Source: Trinickia fusca (lineage in GTDB: Bacteria > Pseudomonadota > Gammaproteobacteria > Burkholderiales > Burkholderiaceae). Taken from it: a stretch of DNA of 64,000 nucleotides. Below are positions 8,215 to 17,578 of the stretch, piece after piece. The notes under the pieces were generated by a model. It was not told where the DNA came from, searched no databases, and saw nothing but the letters and a program-made list of their open reading frames with translations. Position 1 is the first letter of the stretch. Each line of letters begins with the position of its first letter. Location of the stretch: NCBI RefSeq assembly GCF_003628145.1, contig NZ_RBZV01000012.1, forward strand, positions 90,803 to 154,802, read 5' to 3'. Both the position numbers and the translations under genes were made by a program.

Positions 8215-9957
8215 TTAATAGAAAGAGTTGATCGTCCAGCCGGCCGCGACCGGCGTGGTTTGGATGAGGTCGCCCTTTGGACCGCAGTAATTGGTCTCGT
8301 AGGGCGTCTTCAAGCCGTTGTAGTTGGCCCAGTCCGTCTGGATCACGATGTTGTAGCCGCCCTGGTTGGCCGGCGCGGCCTGGGTGACGTTCTCGTTGAT
8401 GCCAGCCGAGTCGTCGGTGATCGTCGGCGACTGCGACTGACTGTTGCCGATGACGTGGCCGGTGTCGTTGTCCGTGATCGTCACGTACAGCGCGACTTGA
8501 CCCATGTTGTGGAAGTTGTTCTGGCCGGAGCGGCAGATCTCGTCGTACATGTGCGCCCACGCGGCCACCGAAATGATGCCGGGCTTCGCGAGCATGACCT
8601 TGCGCGTCACCTTATAGCTGTAGTTGCCTGCAGCCGCGTCGTAGCTTGGGTTGTCGCCATTCGGGTAGGGACCCGAGTATCGGTACGAGCATTTGTCGTA
8701 GTCATGGGCGCCTGGATTGCCCATGATGATGACGCAGTCCGCGTCACTGCCGTACGGATTGATCTGCGACTGGTTCTCCCATTTGCCGTTCTGACACGAC
8801 AGCACTTCGCCGGCCGCATTCATCGAAACCTTCCCGGTCGCGGAGGTTACCTTCGAATCGTCCGCGCACGACGTGCCGATCACGTTTTGCTGCGTCAGAT
8901 CGAGCCGGCTTGCGACGAGCAACGAATCGCCGATGACGAGGTTGTTGTTGTTGTCGAGGATCAGCGAGTGCCATGCCGTGCCCGTGTATTCCCAGGGTAT
9001 GCCCGTGTCGAGCGCGAGCGCCACGTCGCCTTGCTGCGGATTGCTCAGCGACGAAAGATTGCTGGAGGAAGCCACGGGATCACGCCAGTACGACGAGCCC
9101 GCGAACTGCCACGTGCCACTGCTTTGGCACGAGAGCACACGACCATTCGCGTCGGACGTAATCTTGCCTACCGAGTTCGGAAGACCCGGCTTGCAGTCCT
9201 CATCGCTCGATCCTTCGACGTGCGCGACCGAATCGTGCAAATAGATCGGCGCATGCATCGTGTTCGCATCGGCATAGCCGGGCACGCGGACGCGGTAGAG
9301 GAAGTCGGCGTTCTGATTGCCGGGGCCCGTCGTGAACACCTCGCTGACGAGATGGCCGACGCCCGTCGCCTGACCACTGCAATTCGCACCCGATGTATCG
9401 GGCGCGGCATTGATCCACGCGCCGTACGCGCCGTATGCCGCACCGTTCGCATTGGCCGCACCGGCACCGTTCTTCGACGGAATCGAGCCACCGCCCTGCC
9501 CGGCGTTCGCGGCGATGTAGCCGAGCTCGAGATCGGGAATCGTCTGCCCGCCTTCGGTCACGAGCAGCGCATCGAGTCCGCCCGTCGCCTGTGCAGTGAC
9601 AAGCAGGCAAGGCGATTGGCCATAAGCGTTCGCGCCTTGAATGCTCGCCGGCAAATAGCTGGCAAGCTGGATTGCGCCGACGGCGGCGCGCAACGGCACG
9701 ACGACAGGCCGGGCTGCCGTCGCGGCCGCCTGCGAGGCGAGCGTCGCGTAGTTGGCCTGCACTAGCTGCATGGCCGCGTTCGCGAGCTGTGCTTGGTACT
9801 GCGCGGCTTGCTGATCGCGGAGGTTCTTCATCGACGTGTTGATCAGCATCGACAAGCCCGCGAACATCAGCGCGGCGATGAACAATGCCGCCAATGCTTC
9901 GACGAGTGTGATGCCGCGTTGACGCGAACGAGCGGCGAAGGAGCGCGAGCGATGCAT
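8215..9957 (-). CDS. pilV: PilV-type minor pilin/adhesin
   Basis: A 580-residue prepilin-like protein. A short basic leader ending QRG is followed by ITLVEALAALFIAAL with Glu at +5, so a prepilin peptidase should cut before Ile. The large C-terminal part contains two copies of a Cys-rich PilV repeat of the form GKxxxxxxGxVLSCQxGxW (about residues 265-285 and 370-395), and a C-terminal domain that could be the receptor-binding tip. In the R64/TFP-IVb family PilV is the tip adhesin, often varied by a shufflon. I see no recombinase or inverted segments here, so this copy appears fixed. It starts 15 nt after pilM. Confidence 0.88.
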   Translation of the reverse strand: MHRSRSFAARSRQRGITLVEALAALFIAALMFAGLSMLINTSMKNLRDQQAAQYQAQLANAAMQLVQANYATLASQAAATAARPVVVPLRAAVGAIQLASYLPASIQGANAYGQSPCLLVTAQATGGLDALLVTEGGQTIPDLELGYIAANAGQGGGSIPSKNGAGAANANGAAYGAYGAWINAAPDTSGANCSGQATGVGHLVSEVFTTGPGNQNADFLYRVRVPGYADANTMHAPIYLHDSVAHVEGSSDEDCKPGLPNSVGKITSDANGRVLSCQSSGTWQFAGSSYWRDPVASSSNLSSLSNPQQGDVALALDTGIPWEYTGTAWHSLILDNNNNLVIGDSLLVASRLDLTQQNVIGTSCADDSKVTSATGKVSMNAAGEVLSCQNGKWENQSQINPYGSDADCVIIMGNPGAHDYDKCSYRYSGPYPNGDNPSYDAAAGNYSYKVTRKVMLAKPGIISVAAWAHMYDEICRSGQNNFHNMGQVALYVTITDNDTGHVIGNSQSQSPTITDDSAGINENVTQAAPANQGGYNIVIQTDWANYNGLKTPYETNYCGPKGDLIQTTPVAAGWTINSFY

Positions 9958-9972
9958 GGACGCGTTTCTCCC

Positions 9973-10440
9973 TTAGCCCGGATAGACTTGAGCGAGCCAC
10001 ACCGGCATCCCGTTCGGGATCGATGCGGCGATGGCGGCAGGCAGCGGGATCGCCACCGACGGATTGCCGGGCGGCACTTCGTTGCCGTTCTGTGCGCTGC
10101 CCGCGAACACCGAGCCTTGCGCAAGGCGTGCGATGTCGACGACGAGCTCGGGCGAGACGGGGCTGGTCGGGTAGACGATGACGGTGTTGCCCTGTACGTA
10201 GTTCTGCCACAACGCGTTCGGTGCATAGTGCGCCGAGCTCGGCAGCTGGTTCGCGCTCACGCGGCCCTGAAACGACGGATGCGCGAGCACGTAGTCGATG
10301 ACCGACTGACGGTACTCGGCCATGTTCAGCGCGAGCGACTGCGTCGAGGCGCGATAGGCGCTCATCATCTGCTCAGCGCCGAACGTCTCGTAGCCGGCGA
10401 TCAGCATCGCCATCACCGCGAAGATCGCGAACACGTACAT
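9973..10440 (-). CDS. pilM: PilM-like type IVb pilus protein
   Basis: A 155-residue protein with one N-terminal membrane helix (MYVFAIFAVMAMLIAGY) and a periplasmic domain ending in WLAQVYPG. Length, topology and position just before pilV match PilM of the R64-type thin pilus. PilM is a small inner-membrane/periplasmic protein needed for biogenesis, with an unclear biochemical role. The ATG at 10440 follows GGAGAC at good distance; the longer upstream frame overlaps the pilS 3' end and lacks a ribosome site. Identification rests on architecture and operon position rather than strong motifs. Confidence 0.75.
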   Translation of the reverse strand: MYVFAIFAVMAMLIAGYETFGAEQMMSAYRASTQSLALNMAEYRQSVIDYVLAHPSFQGRVSANQLPSSAHYAPNALWQNYVQGNTVIVYPTSPVSPELVVDIARLAQGSVFAGSAQNGNEVPPGNPSVAIPLPAAIAASIPNGMPVWLAQVYPG

Positions 10441-10487
10441 GAAAAGTCTCCGGGGATGCGGGGCCGAATGGCCCCGCGTTTGCGCGT

Positions 10488-11024
10488 TTAGTTCGACGTC
10501 CAGATGATCGTATTCGTCGCGGCACACGCCTTCTTCGCCTGAACAGGCGTAATTGGCGGCTGAATAGCCGCGTTACCGCCGACTGCAACGCCCAGCCAGC
10601 CCTCCGTCGTCGACGTCAGCGAGTTGATGCAGACGTCTTCCGGAACGGCGGTGTAGGTGATGGCGAACTGGCCAGCCGTGGTAGCGTTGCCGGCCACAGT
10701 CACTGAGCCGCCCCAGGCGTTAGTCACGTCGCCCTTGGTGTCGACGGTCAACGATTGCGGAAAGCCCTTCGCGCTCGCAAGCGCAGTCGTGAAATCGGCT
10801 CCACCGTAGTTACCTTGCGTCGTCATAAACAGCTTGCGCGATGCCGTCTGCTCGGCCGACAGCTCCGAATTGAGTTGATTCGAATTCGCGCTACTGAACG
10901 CACTATTGAGCAGCGCAATCGCCCCGATCACAACGATCGCGGCGATACCCAGATAAGCGATACCCTCAAGCAGCGAAGCACCCTTTTGCAAACGGCGAAG
11001 CGGTTGATGTTGCCGAGTTTTCAT
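10488..11024 (-). CDS. pilS: Major type IVb prepilin PilS
   Basis: A 178-residue prepilin. An 18-residue basic leader ends in LQKG, then ASLLEGIAYLGIAAIVVIGA follows with Glu at mature position 5, the hallmark of prepilin peptidase substrates. The first mature residue is Ala and the leader is longer than in type IVa pilins. Two Cys residues in the C-terminal half (EDVCINSL and KKACAATN) should form the D-region disulphide. The ATG at 11024 follows a GGGGGAC site. A 62-nt spacer carrying three direct repeats separates it from pilR, consistent with extra expression of the major subunit (inference). Confidence 0.92.
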   Translation of the reverse strand: MKTRQHQPLRRLQKGASLLEGIAYLGIAAIVVIGAIALLNSAFSSANSNQLNSELSAEQTASRKLFMTTQGNYGGADFTTALASAKGFPQSLTVDTKGDVTNAWGGSVTVAGNATTAGQFAITYTAVPEDVCINSLTSTTEGWLGVAVGGNAAIQPPITPVQAKKACAATNTIIWTSN

Positions 11025-11052
11025 GATTTCGTCCCCCAATTAACGAATAGAT

Positions 11053-11087
11053 CCAGCGTTGAATTCCAGCGTTTGATGACCAGCGTT
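11053..11087. repeat. Three 8-bp direct repeats ahead of pilS
   Basis: The octamer CCAGCGTT (AACGCTGG on the coding strand) occurs at 11053-11060, 11066-11073 and 11080-11087, with spacings of 13 and 14 bp. The repeats lie between the pilR stop and the pilS ribosome site, the only sizeable gap in the front half of the operon. They may be a regulator site or an mRNA element for pilin expression. Function is inference. Confidence 0.55.
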
Positions 11088-12196
11088 TACCTGAACGTGC
11101 GCGTGACTGCCGCGATTTCCTGCTGAATGCCGAAGAAGCCTGTGATGAGCCAACAGATGACGAGCGCGAGCATCACGATCGCGAAACCGTTGAGCACGCG
11201 CATGTGCGTGGCAATCGTTTCGACGCCATCCTCGAGCCATTCGTCGGCGATCGTCTTCAGCGCTTCCGAAAAGCCGTTGTATTCCGAGTACACGCACAGA
11301 TCGTCGACGATCTCCTGCGACGGAAACCGGTAGCCGGCGTTGCGCATCGCCTCGCCCGCGTTGAGACCCGACTTCACGCCGAACAGCGTGTCGTCGATGC
11401 GTAGACGCAGCCACGGCCGCGCGTTGGCCGCCAGCCGCAGCAGCGACTTCTCGACCGTGAAGCCCGACGCCTGCAGCGAGGCAAACGCCATCAGGAAACC
11501 ACTCCCCACGACGAGGCGATAGATCGAATACGGCGGCACGCGATCGAGCCACGTGCGCAGCCGGCCGTTCCAGTTCGGCATCGACCAGGCCACGAGCGCG
11601 ATCAGCACGAGGCACACGGCTACGCAGGGCAAGAGCCAGTGCTCGACGAAGCCCGACAGCAGATACAGCGAACGTGCCGCCCCCTGCCAGTGCTCGGGAT
11701 CGGCGAACTGTGCGAACCGTGGAATCACGCGCGTGCCGAACAGATAGACGTAGCAGACGATCATCGCGAGCACCATCGACGGATATGCAACGCCGCCGAC
11801 GATCGATCTGCGGATTTTGCGGCTCGACAACACCACGCCGGCCACCGACAGCAGCGCCGCCTCGATGCGGCCCGACTGCTCGCCGGCCAGGATGATCATC
11901 TGCTCCGATTCGGGCACCCATCCCACCATGCCTTCTGCCAGCATGCCGCCGTTCTGCACCGCATGGCGCCAATCGCCGAGCACGATCGCGAGCGGCTCCT
12001 TCGGCTTGCGCCCGTTATGCGACGCGCGCATCTCGAGCTCTTCGAGCACCTTCAGCAGCGGCAGCCCGTTCGACAGCATCTTGCTGATCTTGCGATACAG
12101 GCGCAGCCGCTCGTTCGCGTTGAGATGCAGCTTGGCCCAGGCCCGGTTCAAATCGGGCAGCGAGGCAGGCCAATGAACTAGATCAAGCCGCGCCAT
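11087..12196 (-). CDS. pilR: Inner-membrane platform protein PilR (GspF/PilC family)
   Basis: A 369-residue polytopic protein. An N-terminal cytosolic helical domain (ERLRLYRKISKMLSNGLPLLKVL) and a second one (about 235-310, LQASGFTVEKSLLRLA) flank the membrane segments at about 135-160, 170-200 and 340-362. This is the duplicated GspF architecture that couples the assembly ATPase to pilin extraction. The gene overlaps the pilQ 3' end by 14 nt, so the two are coupled. The ATG at 12196 has GGAG about 8 nt upstream. Confidence 0.9.
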   Translation of the reverse strand: MARLDLVHWPASLPDLNRAWAKLHLNANERLRLYRKISKMLSNGLPLLKVLEELEMRASHNGRKPKEPLAIVLGDWRHAVQNGGMLAEGMVGWVPESEQMIILAGEQSGRIEAALLSVAGVVLSSRKIRRSIVGGVAYPSMVLAMIVCYVYLFGTRVIPRFAQFADPEHWQGAARSLYLLSGFVEHWLLPCVAVCLVLIALVAWSMPNWNGRLRTWLDRVPPYSIYRLVVGSGFLMAFASLQASGFTVEKSLLRLAANARPWLRLRIDDTLFGVKSGLNAGEAMRNAGYRFPSQEIVDDLCVYSEYNGFSEALKTIADEWLEDGVETIATHMRVLNGFAIVMLALVICWLITGFFGIQQEIAAVTRTFR

Positions 12197-13856
12197 AGTC
12201 GACTCCGATCACGTTCGCCCCGAAGCCGCTGTACTCTTCCTGCTGGGTCAGGTGGCCGACGACACGCTCGGCCATCCGCGGATCGACGACGCCCTCGATG
12301 ACTTTTTTGACCGCATGATCGACGACGGTCTGTCCGTCGAGATGACGCAACCAGTATGTAATCGCACCGGCCTTGTCGCCGTCGCGCAGCAGTGCGAAAA
12401 AGTGCGCGTCGGTGCGAATCACCTCGGCCACGACCGTCCGGCCGATCGTGCCGTGACCGCGGCAATGGTCGCAACCGTCGCCCGCGAGGCAGACGTCGCC
12501 GATGCGCGCCCCCGCCACGCGCTTGACGCGCCCCACGAGCGCCGCGTCGAGCTCGAGCGCGTGATCGGCAAAGCGCACCTTGCAATGCGGGCACAGCACT
12601 TTGACCAGACGCTGGCTGATGAGGCCCGTGATGACCGATTCGTCGGTCACCATGCGCAGCGGGAGGCCCAGATCGATCAGACGGTCGACGATCGCAATGG
12701 CGCTGTTCGCGTGCAACGTCGTCCACACCTGGTGGCCCGTCATCGAGGCGCGCAGCGCGCTTTGCGCCGAAGCACGGTCGCGGATCTCGCCGATCATGAT
12801 CGTGTCGGGGTCGAGCCGCATCGCGTTCGCGATCGCTTCGGCGAACACGACCGAACGCGCCTCTTCGCCGAGCGCATTGATGACGGGCGTCTGCACGGCA
12901 CCGGCAATCGGGTATTCGACGGGGTCTTCGACCGTGATCACATGGATCGTGCCGTCGGTATCCTTGATCTCGCTCGCGAGCACGCGTTGCAGCGTGGTCG
13001 ATTTACCCGAGCCCGTCGGTCCGCTGATGATGTTCATCCCGATCGGCTGCGCTTTCAGGAAGTCGAGCGTTTCGGCTTGCGCGCTCGTAAAGCCGAGCCG
13101 CTCCAGATCGGTGGCGTCGCCCGCGTCGTTATAGAGCAGGCGCAGCACCATCACGCTGCCGTCGCTCGTCGGCGCCGTCGCGATACGCACGCCGAACAAT
13201 TGGTCCGGCAGCTTGTCGCGATCACCGATCGCCGCGTCCTGGCGTTCGGTGGGCTTATACGTGTTGTCGGACACAGTGGCCATGGCCGCATACAGCGTCG
13301 CAAGCAGACGCTCGCCGTGCTCACGGGTCTGCTCGCGCACGCGCTGCAATTCGTTGTGCACGCGAAAGAAAATCTCGGTGTTGAAGCGATGCACACGAAT
13401 GTGGATATCCGAGGCGCGTTCGCGACACGCTTGCGCGATGAGCTCCTTGGCCACCACCTGCATGGCCGTGTGATCGATCAGTTCTGCTCCCGCGCGGCGA
13501 CGCTCGCGATAGGCACGGCTCACCACGTCGAGGCCGACCGGCGTCGGCCAATGCGCATGACGCAAGCGATCGAGCCGCGCGCGATACGACAGCACGAACG
13601 GGTTCATCTCCTGCCCTTCGGCAATCAAGAGCCGCCCATCGTCGAGCAGGCACAGGAACTTGCGCTCCTCCTCGCTCGCGGCCAGCTCGCCGCTCTCGCT
13701 GACGGTCTTCGTGTTCGCCAGGTCGACGGGCTCGGCAACGGGCCGCATGTCGCCATGCTTCGCCGCTAGTGAGCCGCGCGACGATTCGATACCGGTTCTA
13801 GCCGGGTGAAGCGGGACGGGGCCGGTCGGGCCGCCTTTGGCAAGCAGCATGCGCAT
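12183..13856 (-). CDS. pilQ: Pilus assembly ATPase PilQ (GspE/PulE family)
   Basis: A 557-residue secretion ATPase. It has Walker A GPTGSGKS, the Asp box (VITVEDPVEYP), Walker B-type IMIGEIRDRASA and the His box (GHQVWTTLHANSA). A C-terminal tetracysteine zinc module (CPHCKVRF ... CDHCRGHG) is typical of extension ATPases rather than retraction ATPases. It would power pilin polymerisation at the inner membrane with PilR. The ATG at 13856 lies 2 nt after the pilP stop behind GAGGAAC. The first 60 residues are Pro/Gly-rich and variable, so the next Met (13850) is an alternative start. Confidence 0.92.
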   Translation of the reverse strand: MRMLLAKGGPTGPVPLHPARTGIESSRGSLAAKHGDMRPVAEPVDLANTKTVSESGELAASEEERKFLCLLDDGRLLIAEGQEMNPFVLSYRARLDRLRHAHWPTPVGLDVVSRAYRERRRAGAELIDHTAMQVVAKELIAQACRERASDIHIRVHRFNTEIFFRVHNELQRVREQTREHGERLLATLYAAMATVSDNTYKPTERQDAAIGDRDKLPDQLFGVRIATAPTSDGSVMVLRLLYNDAGDATDLERLGFTSAQAETLDFLKAQPIGMNIISGPTGSGKSTTLQRVLASEIKDTDGTIHVITVEDPVEYPIAGAVQTPVINALGEEARSVVFAEAIANAMRLDPDTIMIGEIRDRASAQSALRASMTGHQVWTTLHANSAIAIVDRLIDLGLPLRMVTDESVITGLISQRLVKVLCPHCKVRFADHALELDAALVGRVKRVAGARIGDVCLAGDGCDHCRGHGTIGRTVVAEVIRTDAHFFALLRDGDKAGAITYWLRHLDGQTVVDHAVKKVIEGVVDPRMAERVVGHLTQQEEYSGFGANVIGVDYGAA

Positions 13857-13858
13857 GG

Positions 13859-14503
13859 TCAGTTCCTCGGCAAGGACATCGACGGCAAGGGAGGCACGCC
13901 GGCCACATCGCCGCCGGTCGAGCCCGAGAAAGACGATGCATCGCTCCACGTGGCGAGCATCGGCAGCTGCACCTTCGCGCCGCTGCGCGATTGCGCGTAG
14001 ACGGCGTTGGACTTGATGGAAAGGATCTTCATGCCGTTCGGCAGCGTGTCGCCGGCCTTCACTTCGTACTGGCCTTCGTTGCGGCTCACTAGCGTCGCGT
14101 ACAGCTTCGCGCCGATGCCTTCGACAGCGACCACGCGCACGTCCTCGGGGCCTGCGCCGCCGTTGAGGCGGCTCAGTTCGGCCGCGCGCTGCGCGATCTG
14201 CGTCTGTGTCTCGAGCTTCTTGAGCTCGGCCTTGAGCACGACGGTTTCGCCTTCGAGACGCGTGAGCGCCGCCACGGTCGCCGCGGCCTCGGGCGACGGC
14301 GGCAACGCATCGGCTTGCGCGGCCGGCGCCGGCTCAGCTGCATTGCCGGACGCATTGCCCGGCACCTTGGCCGCGGTGACCGCGGTCGGTTTGGCCGGTT
14401 GCGCCTGGCCAGGTTGAGTGGCTGCGTTGGCGAGCGTCCACGCAGAAGCGACGGCGAGCGCGACGACAAAATGAGGCAAGCGATGCATCGGGTTATTTCG
14501 CAT
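13859..14503 (-). CDS. pilP: Type IVb pilus biogenesis protein PilP
   Basis: A 214-residue periplasmic protein with signal peptide (residues 1-28, ending ANAAT), then an Ala/Pro-rich segment, a short coiled coil (ETVVLKAELKKLETQTQIAQRA, about 85-105 region) and a C-terminal beta domain (GAKLYATLVSRNEGQYEV, GMKILSIKSNAVYAQ). That order fits PilP of R64-type pili, which is thought to link PilO and the secretin PilN. The ATG at 14503 follows GGAGAG and overlaps the pilO stop by 11 nt. Confidence 0.82.
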   Translation of the reverse strand: MRNNPMHRLPHFVVALAVASAWTLANAATQPGQAQPAKPTAVTAAKVPGNASGNAAEPAPAAQADALPPSPEAAATVAALTRLEGETVVLKAELKKLETQTQIAQRAAELSRLNGGAGPEDVRVVAVEGIGAKLYATLVSRNEGQYEVKAGDTLPNGMKILSIKSNAVYAQSRSGAKVQLPMLATWSDASSFSGSTGGDVAGVPPLPSMSLPRN

Positions 14504-15848
14504 AGATCTCTCCTTCCACCGACCAGTTGCCGTCGCGATACGACACCTTGTCGAGCCTGATTCCTGGTTGATCGAACAGCGTCTCGACGAGCGTCGGCGT
14601 GAGGCCGCCGAGATCGGCGGCGACATGCCACGTACGCCAATCGGGCGCTTTCGGATGCACCTCTTGCCCACCCGGCAGCGACTGCTCGAGCGTGTGCTTG
14701 AGCGACGAATCTTCGCGTTGCTGCACGACGTCGAGCTTCAATGCGATGCCGAGTGGCTGAAACGCATTGAGCAAACGCAGCCGCATGTTTCGCTCCGTTT
14801 CGAGCCGCTCCTCACCGGCGCCAGGCAGTGCAAGCGGCACCGTCAACACGGCGCGGTCACCACTGCCGTCGATCTGCGCACCGGGCAGGTCGGCCAGCAG
14901 ATAGCCGACCGTCGAACCGTTGCGCGACCACACGTAGCTCGCATTCGCCGGCGAGCACGAGTATTCGTCAAGCTGCCAGCCGCCCGGGGACATTTCGCCG
15001 AACGCGCGTACACAGGCGCGTAGGAATGCGGCCGGCGTCGGCTGCGTCACCCAGGGATGCACGATCGCGGGCCCACCCGCACCGCCGGCGCCTTGACCGT
15101 TGGCCGCAGCACGTTGCCGCATCACCGCGACCATGCGTTCGAACTCCACCTCACGCTGGTGCTCGCGATACTTCATGTAGCCGAACGCGCCCCCCGTCAC
15201 CAGCACGGCCGCCACGGCACACACGGCCAGCGGCATGGCGACGTTGCGCCGCGCCGATTGCAGCGCCCACCAACGTTGCACGCGCGCCTTGCCGTTGCGC
15301 TGCGGAAGCAGGTCATCGAGACCACGCTGATAGAAGTTGTGAAAGCCCAGGCTCTCGAGCTCGGCGTCGCCGATCACGACGTTCCAGCCGCCGAGGCCGT
15401 AATCGGCGATCAGGCGATCGAAGATTTCCTCGCGCGACCCGAGACAATCGCCGTTCGGCAGGAACAGGTTGTCGCGCACCGCGAAGTAGGCCCAGCGACC
15501 GTCGGGCAGCTTGAACGCGCCGAGCCAGTTCGGCGCCGGCTGTTGACGCCCGTCGTACTGCGCACCTTGCTTGGCGATCGCCTGGCTCACCATCGCGCCG
15601 AGCGAAAGGAGCCCCGGCTGCACGCCGTCGCGCGAGCTCGCGAAGCCGGCTTCGGCCACGTCGCGCTCGATGCGCACGATCAGCAGGTCGAAGTTCAGCT
15701 TCTGCGCGAGCTCGAGCGCCTCTTTGCGCAACTCGCGGCGACGCGACAGCGACTGCCAGAACAGTCCGCTGACGAAGCGTTGACGGCCGATTTGAACGAT
15801 GGAGTTCGACATGGTCGAGATCTCGTCGGAACGTGCCGTACCGTTCAT
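14493..15848 (-). CDS. pilO: Type IVb pilus accessory protein PilO
   Basis: A 451-residue bitopic protein. A cytosolic domain of about 200 residues (WLGAFKLPDGRWAYFAVRDN, GGWNVVIGD) is followed by one membrane helix (about 208-228), a short coiled coil and a periplasmic C-terminal half. This matches PilO (PilO2/TcpD-type) of R64-like systems, an inner-membrane assembly factor. Its ATG at 15848 overlaps the pilN stop as ATGA, arguing for coupling. A second Met 36 nt downstream (15812) is a possible start. Confidence 0.82.
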   Translation of the reverse strand: MNGTARSDEISTMSNSIVQIGRQRFVSGLFWQSLSRRRELRKEALELAQKLNFDLLIVRIERDVAEAGFASSRDGVQPGLLSLGAMVSQAIAKQGAQYDGRQQPAPNWLGAFKLPDGRWAYFAVRDNLFLPNGDCLGSREEIFDRLIADYGLGGWNVVIGDAELESLGFHNFYQRGLDDLLPQRNGKARVQRWWALQSARRNVAMPLAVCAVAAVLVTGGAFGYMKYREHQREVEFERMVAVMRQRAAANGQGAGGAGGPAIVHPWVTQPTPAAFLRACVRAFGEMSPGGWQLDEYSCSPANASYVWSRNGSTVGYLLADLPGAQIDGSGDRAVLTVPLALPGAGEERLETERNMRLRLLNAFQPLGIALKLDVVQQREDSSLKHTLEQSLPGGQEVHPKAPDWRTWHVAADLGGLTPTLVETLFDQPGIRLDKVSYRDGNWSVEGEIYAK

Positions 15849-17578
15849 GCGCCCGTCGCCGTGCGCGCGATCGGCGTGATCAGGATCACGATGACCTCGC
15901 GCGAGCGCTTGCCTTGGAAACCACCGCCGAGCGCATAGTTCTCCGCCTTGCCGACGCCTTGCTCGGTCAGGTTGTCGCTCGTGCCTTCATAGCCGCTGAT
16001 CACCAGCGTCTCGCCCGACTTCATCGCGACGCGCTGCAGGAAGTTGCGCGTGTCGATTTCCGGCGTCTGGATTTGGAGCGCATTGGGACCGGTACCGCTC
16101 GACACTGTCTTCAAGTCATCGAGTGCCGAGAGGTTCGTGTAGAACTGCAGCAGCACGGTGCCGTCGTCGAGCATGTGCGGCAGCAGCGTCATGTTGAAGC
16201 CCGTCGTGACCGTCCCCGGCGTCAGCGACGTGGAGGAGCCCACGTTCGCCGTGTTCGTCGTCGAGATCGACGCGAGATAGCCTTGTTGCGTCGCGACTTG
16301 CACCGGCACCGGCTGGTTATTGAGCGTCGTGACCGAAGCCGACGTCTTCCGGTGTACCTTGCCTTGTTCCGAGAGCGCCGCGATGATCGCCCGCGTGCCG
16401 CTCGCCCGGCTGTTCGGCGTGATGACGGTTCCCGAGAAGGTCGGAGCGCCGGTCACCGCGGCCGCGAACGTATTGGAGAGCTGGAAGCTCGTCCCCAATG
16501 CTTGATAGACGGCATTCCAGTTGATGCCGTAGGTGTCCTCGTCGGAAAGCGTCACCGTCAGCACCGTGACGTTGATCATGACCTGGCGCGACATCACGCG
16601 GTTCTGCTCTTCCATGAAGCGCCCAACGCGTTCGAGCGCATCAGGCGTATCGGTCACGGAGATCGAGCCCGTCGCCGGCGAAGCCACGACATTGCCGTAC
16701 GGCGACAGCATCGCCTTGATCGCGGCCTCGAGGCTGCCGAAGATCGACAGTTGCGAGTTCACCTGCGTCGTCGACGTGTTGTCCGACGACACGCCCGTGC
16801 CGCTCGAACCGCCGCCCCCTCCGCCACTGGAGCCGACCGAGCTGCCCGAGCCGCCCGCGGTCGTATTGCCGTTGTCGTTGTTGGCCGCGCTGACGACGTT
16901 GGCCTTCAGCGACGAATCGCCGGGCACCGCACTGACCTGGAACGTGCGCGTGTCGGTGAAATAGAAGTTGACCACGCCGTTCGCGTACTTCCAGTACACG
17001 CCGAATTGCGCGCTTGCCGAATCGAGCAAGCCTTTCAGGGTGCCGTTGCTGTAGACGATATGCAGGGGCATCGCTACGCCGCCGCTCGATGGCGAGCCGC
17101 CACGCGTGGGCGGCAGCGGCGGCTTGACGACGGCCGAACTGCCGATCGTGCTGCCGCCCGAGTGCGTATCGCCACCCGAGAAGCCATCGAGCGTGCGCTG
17201 CGCGGCCGCGCTTGCATCGGGGGCGACCTTCGTCGGCATCTGCGTGAGACGCGTGATGCGTTCGGCGAACTCCTGCAGCGAGGAGACCGAACGATCGAAT
17301 GTCGCCGGCTCGGCAAACAGCGGCGGCAATGAGGCATCGGCCGAGAGCTTCACCGTGCGGCCCGACAGCCAGATGCCGTTGTTGACGACCACGTCGTCGA
17401 TGGCATGCACGGCGATGTGACCATGCTCGCTGTCGGAGACGAGCGCATGGCCGTTCTCGGCCTCCTGGTTGGCCGAGCGCGTGATCTTGTCGCTCAAGCC
17501 GCTACAGCCCGTCGTGAACACCGTCACGAATGCCATCACGCCCGCGCAAACGCGGGTCAAACGATCTTTGCGCATCAT
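15845..17578 (-). CDS. pilN: Pilus secretin lipoprotein PilN (BfpB/TcpC type)
   Basis: A 577-residue outer-membrane lipoprotein secretin. It has a signal peptide with lipobox FTTGC (Cys about 25) and N-domains carrying the LSGRTVKLSADASLPPLF and GVYWKYANGVVNFYF pattern seen in PilN/BfpB. A Gly/Ser-rich linker (about 290-315) leads to a secretin domain with TDTPDALERVGRFMEEQN, VLTVTLSDEDTYGI, SVTTLNNQPVPVQV and a C-terminal ETLVISGYEG. It forms the outer-membrane pore for the pilus. ATGATG at 17578/17575 overlaps the pilL stop; GGGAG precedes it. Confidence 0.9.
   Translation of the reverse strand: MMRKDRLTRVCAGVMAFVTVFTTGCSGLSDKITRSANQEAENGHALVSDSEHGHIAVHAIDDVVVNNGIWLSGRTVKLSADASLPPLFAEPATFDRSVSSLQEFAERITRLTQMPTKVAPDASAAAQRTLDGFSGGDTHSGGSTIGSSAVVKPPLPPTRGGSPSSGGVAMPLHIVYSNGTLKGLLDSASAQFGVYWKYANGVVNFYFTDTRTFQVSAVPGDSSLKANVVSAANNDNGNTTAGGSGSSVGSSGGGGGGSSGTGVSSDNTSTTQVNSQLSIFGSLEAAIKAMLSPYGNVVASPATGSISVTDTPDALERVGRFMEEQNRVMSRQVMINVTVLTVTLSDEDTYGINWNAVYQALGTSFQLSNTFAAAVTGAPTFSGTVITPNSRASGTRAIIAALSEQGKVHRKTSASVTTLNNQPVPVQVATQQGYLASISTTNTANVGSSTSLTPGTVTTGFNMTLLPHMLDDGTVLLQFYTNLSALDDLKTVSSGTGPNALQIQTPEIDTRNFLQRVAMKSGETLVISGYEGTSDNLTEQGVGKAENYALGGGFQGKRSREVIVILITPIARTATGA

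Noticed and set aside
8215..9957. Shufflon in pilV
   Set aside because: No Rci-type recombinase and no inverted repeat segments were seen at or downstream of the pilV 3' end.
12252..13769. Long plus-strand open frame of about 505 codons
   Set aside because: It is antisense to pilQ, Arg/His-rich and explained by GC-biased third codon positions; pilQ has full ATPase motifs.
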